Shown here: positions 1 to 7,468 of the stretch, in pieces
Layout: each line of letters starts with the position of its first letter
Numbering within the stretch: position 1 is the first letter of the stretch
Source of the DNA: B10-G9 sp963712165
GTDB lineage: Bacteria > Chloroflexota > Anaerolineae > Anaerolineales > UBA11858
Direction: 5' to 3'
Length of the DNA: 64,000 nt
NCBI GenBank assembly: GCA_963712165.1
Contig: CAVQGY010000003.1
Span: forward strand, 372,001 to 436,000
The notes under the pieces: model-generated
Told to the model about the DNA's origin: nothing
Databases searched by the model: none
Seen by the model: the letters and a program-made list of their open reading frames with translations, nothing else
Position numbers and translations under genes: made by a program

Positions 1-898
1 CCCTCCTTATATTGGGTTAGAAGGCAATACTACCGTGGACCTGGAATTTGATAATAACTGCCACAAAGGCATCACGGTTGAGATGCCCACGGCAACACCT
101 TCCTTGACACCCACCATCACGCTTACACCAACCCTGACCCCCACGCCGGACTGCAGCCAGTATTCCCTGGGTGGATTCAGCTTCTTGAATTATGCTATCC
201 AGCGCCTCAATATCATCAATAATGACGTGGTGGATGCTCGATTGATCTCGCTTGAGCTGGATTGGGCTTATGCGGAGTCTTTCGGCGCGGTCAATGGATA
301 TAATGACCTCAATGTAGATTGGTTTCAATGGCGCGGATCCTATGTTCCCGGTCATGGCCAGGGAGGCACACGCTATTATTCCTCCCCGACGATCTGGAAT
401 GGGAACCTGCCGTTCAATGCTGGAACCACCAACCGCTGGGATATTGACTTCGACAACGACTGGGGTGGGGGAGGACCTCTTTCAGGAGTGATCAATTCCG
501 ATTTTGGAGTGCGGGCTGTTTTTGATAATGGCTGTGTTTTGGAGCGGGGAGTTGTGCCGCGGATGATCATTACCTGGACGCCATCACCCACGCCATCCAT
601 CACACCCACCCCGACCCCGCCGCCGCCGCCCACGTCCACATCTCCGCCGACGATTACGCCGCTGCCGACCAATACCCTGCCGCCATCCTTTACGCCGACA
701 GCATCCAATACTCCTAGCATCACGCCCACGGGCACCTCAACACCGATCCCATCCCATACCCCCTGGCCGTCCAATACCCCAGTGCCTACATTTACGCCCA
801 ATTGGGCCGCAACGGCTACTGCTTCATCCCCTACACCTAATTACACTCCAACAGATCTGCCTACAGAGGAACCTACTCCGGTGATCATTCCTGATTAG
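1..898 (+). CDS. C-terminal part of a TadE-like Pro/Thr-rich surface protein (5' end outside window)
   Basis: The frame is open from base 2, so this is the 3' end of a longer gene; the GTG at 35 is internal. The visible part starts in the sequence YIGLEG...VDLEFD and matches the C-terminal half of the protein at 1638-3728 almost segment by segment. It has a Pro/Thr linker (TPTITLTPT), a globular Cys-bounded domain of about 140 residues (LELDWAYAE, GHGQGG, RWDIDFDND), and a long Thr/Pro/Ser tail ending TPNYTPT..PTEEPTPVI. By analogy with its neighbour the missing N-terminus should carry a TadE-type prepilin-like membrane segment. The tail looks like a wall-spanning, possibly glycosylated, stalk (inference). 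No function is known for the globular domain. Confidence 0.8.
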   Translation, partial: PPYIGLEGNTTVDLEFDNNCHKGITVEMPTATPSLTPTITLTPTLTPTPDCSQYSLGGFSFLNYAIQRLNIINNDVVDARLISLELDWAYAESFGAVNGYNDLNVDWFQWRGSYVPGHGQGGTRYYSSPTIWNGNLPFNAGTTNRWDIDFDNDWGGGGPLSGVINSDFGVRAVFDNGCVLERGVVPRMIITWTPSPTPSITPTPTPPPPPTSTSPPTITPLPTNTLPPSFTPTASNTPSITPTGTSTPIPSHTPWPSNTPVPTFTPNWAATATASSPTPNYTPTDLPTEEPTPVIIPD

Positions 899-1203
899 TA
901 AAAACAAGAATCAAAATCGACACATATATCTGTTATTAAAAACCTAACACTTGTTAGGTTTTTAATATTCTTCTATCGAACACTTTCGTATAGAGGCTCT
1001 AATACATGAAATGACAATATCAAAAACACCTTGAATTATCCTCCAGGTTGTTTATTATGGTAGACCTCGAGATCTTTTAAGGATGGGTAAGTATTCCCAT
1101 TTCCGCAATGATCATGGATGTAAACCACTCCCGATATCAATAAAGGAAGCAGATTTTTGATAACCACTGGGGAATCAAATCCCTAACAACGTCAGTCATA
1201 CTG
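899..1203. other. Intergenic stretch between TadE-like copies
   Basis: There is no supportable gene here. It holds the perfect hairpin at 935-966 and otherwise AT-rich sequence leading into the degenerate TadE fragment at 1204. I see no clear promoter. Confidence 0.5.
935..966 (+). terminator. Perfect 15-bp hairpin after the first TadE-like gene
   Basis: The arms 935-949 and 952-966 are perfect inverted repeats with a 2-base loop. The core is CCTAACA/TGTTAGG and the right arm carries a T-run, so it fits an intrinsic terminator that can act on both strands. It lies 37 bases past the stop at 898. The same core recurs at 1448-1465, 1520-1537 and 3928-3995. Confidence 0.7.
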
Positions 1204-1416
1204 ATGGTCGAGTTCATGCTGGCTCTGCCGATCCTGCTTTTTGTGATCTTCGGCATCATCGAGTTCGGCCGGATGGTCTTCGCCTGGATGGCGGTCCAGA
1301 ACGCAGCCCGATTCAGGATCCGGTTCGCGGTCACCGGGGAGTTCGATGACCTTTACTGCATCCTAAACCTGGTATCCAGAGCAGGTAGATATCCATGGAG
1401 TACACAAACACCTTAA
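1204..1416 (+). pseudogene. Degenerate TadE-like N-terminal fragment
   Basis: The 70-residue frame begins MVEFMLALPI and matches residues 32 to about 80 of the protein at 1638-3728 (FVIFGIIEFGRM, VQNAARF, AVTGEF). It lacks the basic leader and the Gly-Gln just before MVEF. After GEFDD the similarity stops and the frame runs into unrelated sequence ending WSTQTP. No good ribosome-binding site precedes the ATG. The reading is a third, collapsed copy of the TadE-like gene, left by duplication and internal deletion. A short functional pilin-like peptide is possible but less likely. Confidence 0.65.
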
Positions 1417-1440
1417 AATACCTATCAAGAATCGAGATAC

Positions 1441-1472
1441 AAACAAGCCTAACAACGCTGTTAGGCTTGTTT
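1441..1472 (+). terminator. Perfect 14-bp hairpin after the TadE remnant
   Basis: The arms 1441-1454 and 1459-1472 are perfect inverted repeats around ACGC, with a T-rich right end. It lies 25 bases after the stop of the remnant and shares the CCTAACA/TGTTAGG core with the hairpin at 935-966. Confidence 0.7.
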
Positions 1473-1637
1473 TACATCCCCATCGAGAGAAAATCCCTCA
1501 AAATGCGATTTGATTCAATCTTAACAAGGTTGTTAGGGTATGACTATTGAAAAAACGCATCCGAATGTTACACTGAGGTCACTCTGGCGCTGGTCAGAGT
1601 CGGATATCCTATTCTAATTGGTATTCGAAGGATATTC

Positions 1638-3728
1638 TTGGCAAATATCAAGGTCGTTCAGGTTTTGAGAAACAACATGGTGCTACATTACAGAAGGGGA
1701 CATAGATCGAAAAGAACTACCGGACAGGGCATGGTCGAATTTGTGCTGGCCCTGCCCCTCCTGCTCTTTGTGATCTTTGGCATTATCGAATTTGGCCGAA
1801 TGTTATTTGCCTGGATGTCGGTCCAGAACGCGGCCCGTTTTGCGATCCGCTATGCGGTGACCGGGGAATTTAACGAGGGCTACTGCGCCCAGGCTGGTAG
1901 TAATCTAGGTGCTGGTTACATCAATGCCGATGTTTTTGGGGGAGACTCACTGGACTGCCTGGTGCCTGATGATTTTACGGGTGCAAGCGGCAACGAGAAA
2001 GAAAGAGAACTGATCGACCTGGCCCGCCTGTTTTCCATCCAGGATGTCGCCGAAGGGGCTGGAGCGGGTTTATGGGTGGATCCCTCAATCCTGGGGGATT
2101 ATGAGCAGTACCTTTCCAGCCATGATCCAACCCATATCGGCCAGACCTCCCAGAAAGGGTATTTTCATACGACTGTTTGCAGTAACAGGAGCAATCAGTA
2201 CGCAGTGGACTACAACAACTATGCCATTCCTCTCTGCGTGGATAACCTCGGCTCCCTGCTGATGGATGACGCCGGCGGCCCGGGAGACAGAGTAAAAGTG
2301 CATATCGAACACCAGCACCCCCTGTTTATGCCCCTGCTGAGTAATTTCTGGCCAACAGTTTCTTTGAACGCAGAACGGGATGGGATTGTTGAAAAATTCC
2401 GCACCTCACGGGTGATGGGCGTTTCTGGCCCTATTCTATCTGCACCGACCTGGACCCAAACACCCACTCCTACTGATACCCCCACGATCACGCCCACACC
2501 GCTTCCCACAAATACACCGGTCCCTACCAATACACCAATTCCTGTGCAGTGTGATTTGATTCAAGTTGTTGACAACTTTGTAGGAGAGTGGTTTTCCGGC
2601 TATCAGATTGTTACTGTTTCAATTCGGAATGACAACCCTGTGCCGATCCATTTTTACTCTGCTAACCAAGCCTGGCAGAAAAACGATCCAGGTCGATATT
2701 TTTGGGCGTCGTACTTCCATACTAGTGGTTGGGCAATCCTCAATGATATGGAGCCGCCCACTTCATGGACCCCGGCATCGCCAATTGAACTAGGGGCAGG
2801 ATTGCAGGCGGATTACCTGGCTTTATTTATGCCCCAGTATATCGGGTTGGAAGGTGACCAATCTGTGGATCTTGAATTTGATGATGGGTGCCATAAAGGC
2901 ATTACTGTGGACATGCCCACTGCCACGCCAAGTCCGACACCCACAGAGACCGCGACACCAACTATCACACCGACACCCAATTGTGATAAGTATACCCTGA
3001 CAGACTTTACTTTCCTGAATTGGGCCCAGATCCGGGCAACATTTAGGAATCGAGATGAGGTGGATACTGAGTTGACCTACTTGGAATTGGATTGGGGTTA
3101 TGCCGAACAGCTCTACGCCCTGAATGGATTTCCCAACCTGAATGTAGACTGGTTCAAATGGGCAGGTTCCTATTTCCCCGGGCACGGAAACGGTGGAGCC
3201 AATGATAAGTCCTCTACGACCTCATGGGCAGGTACACGTCCTTTTAATGCCAAGACCAGTTACCGCTGGGATATCGACCTTGACGGTGACGGAGGTGGCA
3301 AAGATCCTATGACTGCCCTCCGGAGTTCTGACTTTGGTGTGGTGGCCCACTTTGCCAATGGCTGCAGTTTTACTCGGCCAGCTGTCCCTCGAGCTTTGGT
3401 GACCTTCACCTCCACACCTACACCCACCAGAACTTCAACAGCAACCATACCACCCCCACCAAGCAGTACACCGCTGCCCAGCAATACCCCGCCTCCCAGC
3501 AATACGCCATTCCCGTCGTTGACTCCATCCAAAACTCCGACACCTTCCAAGACACCGATTCCTTCCAACACGCCAGTTGCGTCGAATACACCATGGCCGA
3601 GTAATACACCCTGGCCTTCACCAACGCCTAATTTGACTGCTACTGCTGCGATGTGGACGAGTACACCAAACTACACACCAACTACTATACCAACAGAGGA
3701 ACCTACGCCAGTGATTGAGCCTGATTAA
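1638..3728 (+). CDS. TadE-like membrane-anchored surface protein with Pro/Thr-rich linkers
   Basis: This is a 696-residue protein with a TTG start, chosen because GAAGGA lies 6 bases upstream; an ATG at 1677 is the alternative. Residues about 29-60 give a TadE-type prepilin-like segment (GQGMVEF then LLLFVIFGIIEFGR), which in Tad pili and pseudopilins anchors the protein before processing. A domain of about 200 residues follows, then three segments separated by TPTPT-type linkers. The first segment (from CDLIQVV) and second (from CDKYTL) are Cys-bounded globular domains, probably beta-sandwiches. The tail is Thr/Pro/Ser rich. It duplicates the gene ending at 898. Known TadE proteins are about 150-200 residues, so this is greatly extended. 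The role is probably cell-surface or pilus-associated (inference). Confidence 0.75.
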   Translation: MANIKVVQVLRNNMVLHYRRGHRSKRTTGQGMVEFVLALPLLLFVIFGIIEFGRMLFAWMSVQNAARFAIRYAVTGEFNEGYCAQAGSNLGAGYINADVFGGDSLDCLVPDDFTGASGNEKERELIDLARLFSIQDVAEGAGAGLWVDPSILGDYEQYLSSHDPTHIGQTSQKGYFHTTVCSNRSNQYAVDYNNYAIPLCVDNLGSLLMDDAGGPGDRVKVHIEHQHPLFMPLLSNFWPTVSLNAERDGIVEKFRTSRVMGVSGPILSAPTWTQTPTPTDTPTITPTPLPTNTPVPTNTPIPVQCDLIQVVDNFVGEWFSGYQIVTVSIRNDNPVPIHFYSANQAWQKNDPGRYFWASYFHTSGWAILNDMEPPTSWTPASPIELGAGLQADYLALFMPQYIGLEGDQSVDLEFDDGCHKGITVDMPTATPSPTPTETATPTITPTPNCDKYTLTDFTFLNWAQIRATFRNRDEVDTELTYLELDWGYAEQLYALNGFPNLNVDWFKWAGSYFPGHGNGGANDKSSTTSWAGTRPFNAKTSYRWDIDLDGDGGGKDPMTALRSSDFGVVAHFANGCSFTRPAVPRALVTFTSTPTPTRTSTATIPPPPSSTPLPSNTPPPSNTPFPSLTPSKTPTPSKTPIPSNTPVASNTPWPSNTPWPSPTPNLTATAAMWTSTPNYTPTTIPTEEPTPVIEPD

Positions 3729-4086
3729 CAGGATATTTTTGAATCGCATTAATACTATATGTATTTATTATGCATCGCAATTTCTACCTGCTATACTTGA
3801 ATAGTCATTTCTTCTTTCACACATTCTCCAATTGATATCTGGGATCCTGAATAGTCTGACCTGGTTTGAATCAATAGCCTCCTAACAGGGGGATGTTTGT
3901 TCCAACCTTTCCAGAATGTTAGCTGTTCCTAACAGGGCTGTTAGGGCGTACCAACACCTTTCCAGAATGTTAGGCTGACCTAACAGCCCTGTTAGTTGTA
4001 GCGGATTGACCGAAAAAAAGACCATGTTAAACTGGAAGTAATCTATTCAACAAGTTCTTTTGAGACCTATAGTAAGGAGTAATATC
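3729..4086. other. Intergenic region with hairpin repeats upstream of a small secreted protein
   Basis: There is no supportable gene. The first half is AT-rich and plain. The second half holds two 51-bp-period direct repeats with internal hairpins (3905-3995), and AAGGAG at 4074-4079 serves the ATG at 4087. Confidence 0.5.
3905..3995 (+). repeat. Tandem pair of hairpin-bearing repeats (51-bp period)
   Basis: Unit 1 (from 3905) and unit 2 (from 3956) both begin ACCTTTCCAGAATGTTAG. Each can fold in two mutually exclusive ways: GTTAG (3918-3922) with CTAAC (3929-3933), or CCTAACAG (3928-3935) with CTGTTAGG (3938-3945). In unit 2 the pairs are GTTAGG (3969-3974) with CCTAAC (3979-3984), or CTAACAG (3980-3986) with CTGTTAG (3989-3995). 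The position between two surface-protein genes suits termination or attenuation, but this is inference. Confidence 0.65.
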
Positions 4087-4461
4087 ATGATGAAAATCAA
4101 AATGCGCACCCGTCTTCTGGTCCTGCTGGCTCTGGCAGTTGTTCTCAGCGCGGCCACCTTCGGTTTCGCGGCAGCCAATACCGTGCCAGATGGCGTGGCA
4201 GGTGAAGGTTTCGGGGATATCTCTGGATACATTGTATCCAATGTGGTCTATACCCTGGACGGCGGTGACCCCACCGAATTTTTCAGCGTAACCTTTACGC
4301 TGGACCAGGCTGCGAGTGACGTCTATGCCGGCCTGGGTGACGGCAGCTCGATCTATTGGATCGACTGCAATGGTGGGCCGCTTAATTTCACTTGTGATCT
4401 GACCAGTTCCACGGTGAGTGTCTATGACGCCATTGAACTGCATGTGTCATCGGTCCAGTAG
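4087..4461 (+). CDS. Small secreted protein with AANTVP signal-peptide boundary
   Basis: The start is the ATG at 4087, supported by AAGGAG seven bases upstream. The product of 124 residues has a basic N-terminus, a hydrophobic core of about 20 residues and an Ala-rich end FAAANTVP, so it is exported. The mature part of about 95 residues is acidic, with GYIVSNVVYTL and FFSVTFTLDQA, and looks like an all-beta fold with two Cys. It sits just upstream of a SipW-type signal peptidase, as tasA-like substrates often do. It shares AANTVP with the RTX protein at 6914, so both are candidate substrates of that peptidase. The exact function is unknown; a matrix fibre or pilin-like subunit is one possibility. 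Confidence 0.7.
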   Translation: MMKIKMRTRLLVLLALAVVLSAATFGFAAANTVPDGVAGEGFGDISGYIVSNVVYTLDGGDPTEFFSVTFTLDQAASDVYAGLGDGSSIYWIDCNGGPLNFTCDLTSSTVSVYDAIELHVSSVQ

Positions 4462-4497
4462 GACGTTCTTACAGGTAGACGTAAACACGTAAAGGGA

Positions 4498-4533
4498 AAA
4501 GGGGCGTGGTAGGCCTAAATACCACGCCTCTTT
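4498..4533 (+). terminator. Hairpin terminator after the small secreted protein
   Basis: GGGGCGTGGTA (4501-4511) pairs with TACCACGCCTC (4520-4530) with one G-T pair, flanked by AAA and TTT that extend the stem. It separates the small secreted gene from the signal peptidase gene, and the TATAAT at 4535 follows directly. Confidence 0.7.
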
Positions 4534-4534
4534 G

Positions 4535-4540
4535 TATAAT
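4535..4540 (+). promoter_or_regulatory. TATAAT -10 element close to the signal peptidase start
   Basis: A perfect TATAAT ends only 8 bases before the ATG at 4549, and there is no strong Shine-Dalgarno sequence between them. If used, the transcript would be leaderless or nearly so. No good -35 hexamer is visible. Confidence 0.4.
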
Positions 4541-4548
4541 AATAAAAG

Positions 4549-6909
4549 ATGTTGAAATTTGACCTGAAGACTTTTCGTTCTCTCTTGATGATTCTCCTGC
4601 TGGCAGCGGTTCTGTGGGTAGGATTTGGACCGGTCCAGATAGGTGGGCCTGTCTCCTATGTGATCATAAGTGGGAACAGCATGGAACCGGAGATCCACCA
4701 GGGAGACCTGGTTGTCGCCCGCCGGGCTCCCGCCTATGAGCTCGGTCAGGCCGTGGTCTACCAGCATCCCCAGATCGGGTATGTCTACCACCGCGTAGTC
4801 GATCATGAGGGAGAGGTTTTCATTCTAAAGGGCGATAATAATGACTGGCTGGACAGCTATCATCCATCTGAAAAAGACATTCTGGGGAAATACTGGTTTG
4901 CCCTCCCGGGGGTTGGGAATTTGATCCGTACTCTCCGCCAGCCGGTGTATTTTGTATCATTTACTCTTATAATCCTATTCATAGGCGCTTCGTTATTCCT
5001 ATTCAACAACAAGAATTGGATCCCTAAGAAAGTCCGGGGGAGTGGTAAAAACATGAAAAAGAATCAACCCCTATCCGCAGGCGACACCCGTCAGGAGCTG
5101 CTGCTGTTTATTGGAGTGCTGGCTATTATCTCAATAATCTTTGGTGTGATCTCCTTTACTAAACCACTGACCAGGCAAATTTCCGATGATCTGGTCTACT
5201 ACCAGCAGGGAGTTTTTTCCTACTCAGCTCAAGACAAGGACAATATCTATGACAGTGATCAGATTCAAACGGGTGAGCCGGTCTACCTGCAGCTGACTTG
5301 TGAGATTCTAATGGATTTTGCCTATCAGTTTATTCCCGCCGGAGCTGGAATGATCTCAGCGGATGATTTTTCCGGCACATATCAGGTGGATGCTGTGATC
5401 AGTGATGTGGACGGCTGGAAACGTTCATTTGTATTAGTCCCAGCCACGGATTTTAAGGGTAGATCGTTTCAGACAGAGATGGCTTTTGATATCTGCCAGG
5501 CCCAGGCTTTGATCCTGGACAAGGAAGAGAAGACTGAGACCAAGAACCGCTGGTATGACTTCAAGATCTACCCCCGGGTCCTGATCTCAGGAGCCATCGA
5601 TGGTCTCCCCCTGGAGGAGAGTTATCTGCCGGAAATCTCCTTCCAGATGGATACCAATATCCTGCGTATGACAGCAGGCCTGGAAGGATTGGATCTATCT
5701 CAAGAGGGAAGGATTGAAGATACGCGGGTGATCAACAACACGATGCGGATCTTCGGTCAGGAGATCAGTGTTGTGGTGGCCCGGCGGATAGGAGTGATAT
5801 CCCTCCTATTCTGCCTGCTGGCTGCTGTGCTTCCCTCCTTGTCCTTATACCGGGATTGGAGAGCTTCAGATGTCTCCCGGATCCAGGTTCAATACCATCC
5901 CCTGCTGGTGGATATTCAGGAAGGCTCTCTTGTCTTGGGAGCAAACCAGGTTGTGGATGTGACCTCATTCTCGGACTTAACCAAGATGGCTGAACGTTAT
6001 GGAGCCATGATCCTCCATGAGGACAAGGGTACTTTTCATAGCTATTCAGTTCAGGACGAACAGGTTATTTATCAATATGTCCTGAATAACACCCGGGGGG
6101 AAAGCCTCTTCCCAGATGTATATGCTTTCAAACGCTCCCTCCTGGATGGTTTGAAGGAGGACCAGTTTGAACTCTATTACCAGCCAGTGGTAAAAATCCG
6201 CGGCCGAAAAGTATTGGGTTTGGAAGCCTTTTTGCGCTGGAATCACCCGGAACACGGCCTTTTATATCCAGCGGATTTTATTTATCTGGCTGAGAGGGGA
6301 GATTTGATCCCCGAAATAGACAGTTGGGTTTGCAGGCGAGTTTGCCAGCAACTTAAGGCATGGCAAGAGGAAAACCTGGCGGTTGTGCCGGTTTCCATCA
6401 ACCTTTCTCCGGAAACGGTGATGGATGAGGTCTTTACCCAAACATTTTCTGATATTCTGCTCCAGACGATCTGCAAACCGGAGCTGATCCAGATTGAGCT
6501 CAATCGCTCCAACCAGATCTTCCGCAGGGGAGATTTTAAAAAGCAGTTGACTGCATTGGCGGACCTGGGCATCAGCCTGGCGATCGATAATTTCGCTACT
6601 GATGATGCCAATCAGATCAATCAGGTCTTCAAGGTTCCCATCAAGGTGATTAAGATCGATCGCTCGGTGGTCCAGGATATGAAAACGGATCCGCGTGCCA
6701 AGCAGCTGGTGGGTGCTGTGGCTGCCATGGCGGAAAACTTCCAGGTAGAGGTTATCGCCCAAGGTGTGGAAAGCGAAGATGATCTTAAACTGCTCCAGGA
6801 GCAGAATATTGAGGTCGCCCAGGGTTTTTATCTGGGAAAACCCATTCAACCAGATGAGCTGGGTCCATTATTGAAGAGTCAACTCAAAAAAGTAGGCTCC
6901 GGGAAATAA
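4549..6909 (+). CDS. SipW-type signal peptidase fused to a DUF5305-like region and a degenerate EAL domain
   Basis: The protein has 786 residues. Residues 1-130 are an S26B (ER/SipW-type) signal peptidase: a membrane anchor at about 12-30, SGNSMEP with Ser44, YHRVV with His81, and GDNND at 95-99. More membrane segments follow at about 131-152 and 180-200. An extracytoplasmic region at about 205-405 (YYQQGVFSYSA) resembles DUF5305, a family often found with such peptidases, and a membrane segment sits near 410-430. Residues about 528-780 form an EAL domain. It keeps Glu559 (EAF), Asn618 (NLSP), Glu650, Lys702 and Asp704, but has DN instead of DD at 680-681, an altered NRS at 652-654, and Gln738 in AQGVE. 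It is therefore probably a c-di-GMP sensor or scaffold, not an active phosphodiesterase. It ends 4 bases before the RTX gene. Confidence 0.8.
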   Translation: MLKFDLKTFRSLLMILLLAAVLWVGFGPVQIGGPVSYVIISGNSMEPEIHQGDLVVARRAPAYELGQAVVYQHPQIGYVYHRVVDHEGEVFILKGDNNDWLDSYHPSEKDILGKYWFALPGVGNLIRTLRQPVYFVSFTLIILFIGASLFLFNNKNWIPKKVRGSGKNMKKNQPLSAGDTRQELLLFIGVLAIISIIFGVISFTKPLTRQISDDLVYYQQGVFSYSAQDKDNIYDSDQIQTGEPVYLQLTCEILMDFAYQFIPAGAGMISADDFSGTYQVDAVISDVDGWKRSFVLVPATDFKGRSFQTEMAFDICQAQALILDKEEKTETKNRWYDFKIYPRVLISGAIDGLPLEESYLPEISFQMDTNILRMTAGLEGLDLSQEGRIEDTRVINNTMRIFGQEISVVVARRIGVISLLFCLLAAVLPSLSLYRDWRASDVSRIQVQYHPLLVDIQEGSLVLGANQVVDVTSFSDLTKMAERYGAMILHEDKGTFHSYSVQDEQVIYQYVLNNTRGESLFPDVYAFKRSLLDGLKEDQFELYYQPVVKIRGRKVLGLEAFLRWNHPEHGLLYPADFIYLAERGDLIPEIDSWVCRRVCQQLKAWQEENLAVVPVSINLSPETVMDEVFTQTFSDILLQTICKPELIQIELNRSNQIFRRGDFKKQLTALADLGISLAIDNFATDDANQINQVFKVPIKVIKIDRSVVQDMKTDPRAKQLVGAVAAMAENFQVEVIAQGVESEDDLKLLQEQNIEVAQGFYLGKPIQPDELGPLLKSQLKKVGSGK

Positions 6910-6913
6910 CAGA

Positions 6914-7378
6914 ATGATGAGAAAAAAAATCTCCTGGATCATTGCCGGAATTCTATTGGCAGGGGCTGTGCTGGTCCTGATCCCGATCTTGACCGCTTAC
7001 ACGGCAGCGAATACTGTGCCGCTCACCCGGGTGGATGGAAGTCGACTGGGAGTAGATCCAAATGATTTAGCTCCCCCGGAATGTGCCGGTATGGGATTGA
7101 CCAATATTGTTATTATTGGAGCCGGGGAAACTGGGACCCCCGCCAACGACCTGATTTTAGGAACCGACAAAAATGACCCCGAGATTCGGGGGGGGGCAGG
7201 GGATGACTGCATCCTGGGTGGAAAAGGTCATGAACGTCAGAGGATTGACAATTCCTGGGGGCCGGGACTATTCGGCGAGGAGGGAAATGATGTGCTCATC
7301 GGGGGCCCTGGGAATAATGATCATTGTGACGGGGGATCGGGAACGGACGTTTATTACTCCTGTGAAACAACTTATTAA
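6914..7378 (+). CDS. Small secreted RTX-type calcium-binding protein
   Basis: The 154-residue product has an N-terminal signal segment (KKISW then about 20 hydrophobic residues) ending TAANTVP. The mature part carries hemolysin-type calcium-binding nonapeptide repeats such as RGGAGDDCILGG and GEEGNDVLIGG, with a last copy DGGSGTD near the C-terminus. Such repeats bind Ca2+ and fold into a parallel beta-roll outside the cell. The four Cys (in PPEC, DDC, DHC and SC) may form disulfides. The gene starts 4 bases after the signal peptidase gene, so the two are probably co-transcribed. The shared AANTVP boundary suggests it is cleaved by that peptidase (inference). Confidence 0.75.
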   Translation: MMRKKISWIIAGILLAGAVLVLIPILTAYTAANTVPLTRVDGSRLGVDPNDLAPPECAGMGLTNIVIIGAGETGTPANDLILGTDKNDPEIRGGAGDDCILGGKGHERQRIDNSWGPGLFGEEGNDVLIGGPGNNDHCDGGSGTDVYYSCETTY

Positions 7379-7405
7379 CGACGACCATACCCACCTCACC
7401 AGGGC

Positions 7406-7433
7406 CTGAAACCAGCCCAAATAATGGTATAAT
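7406..7433 (+). promoter_or_regulatory. Putative sigma-70-type promoter of the giant DUF11/sortase gene
   Basis: CTGAAA (7406-7411) and TATAAT (7428-7433) are 16 bases apart. They lie upstream of AAGGGG and the TTG start at 7469. This is a good match to housekeeping promoters, but no experiment supports it. Confidence 0.45.
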
Positions 7434-7468
7434 TTTTTTGTTAATTTCTATCTTTCCTAAGGGGCCTC

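Noticed and set aside
376..801. Antisense open frame rich in Gly and Val
   Set aside because: It is the mirror of the Pro/Thr-coding repeat on the plus strand; composition alone opens the frame.
5..3728. CRISPR or mobile repeat from TPT-coding DNA
   Set aside because: The repetition is the codon pattern of Pro/Thr linkers inside reading frames.
6133..6890. EAL domain as an active c-di-GMP phosphodiesterase
   Set aside because: Key metal-binding and catalytic positions are changed (DN, AQGVE, NRS); binding without hydrolysis is more likely.
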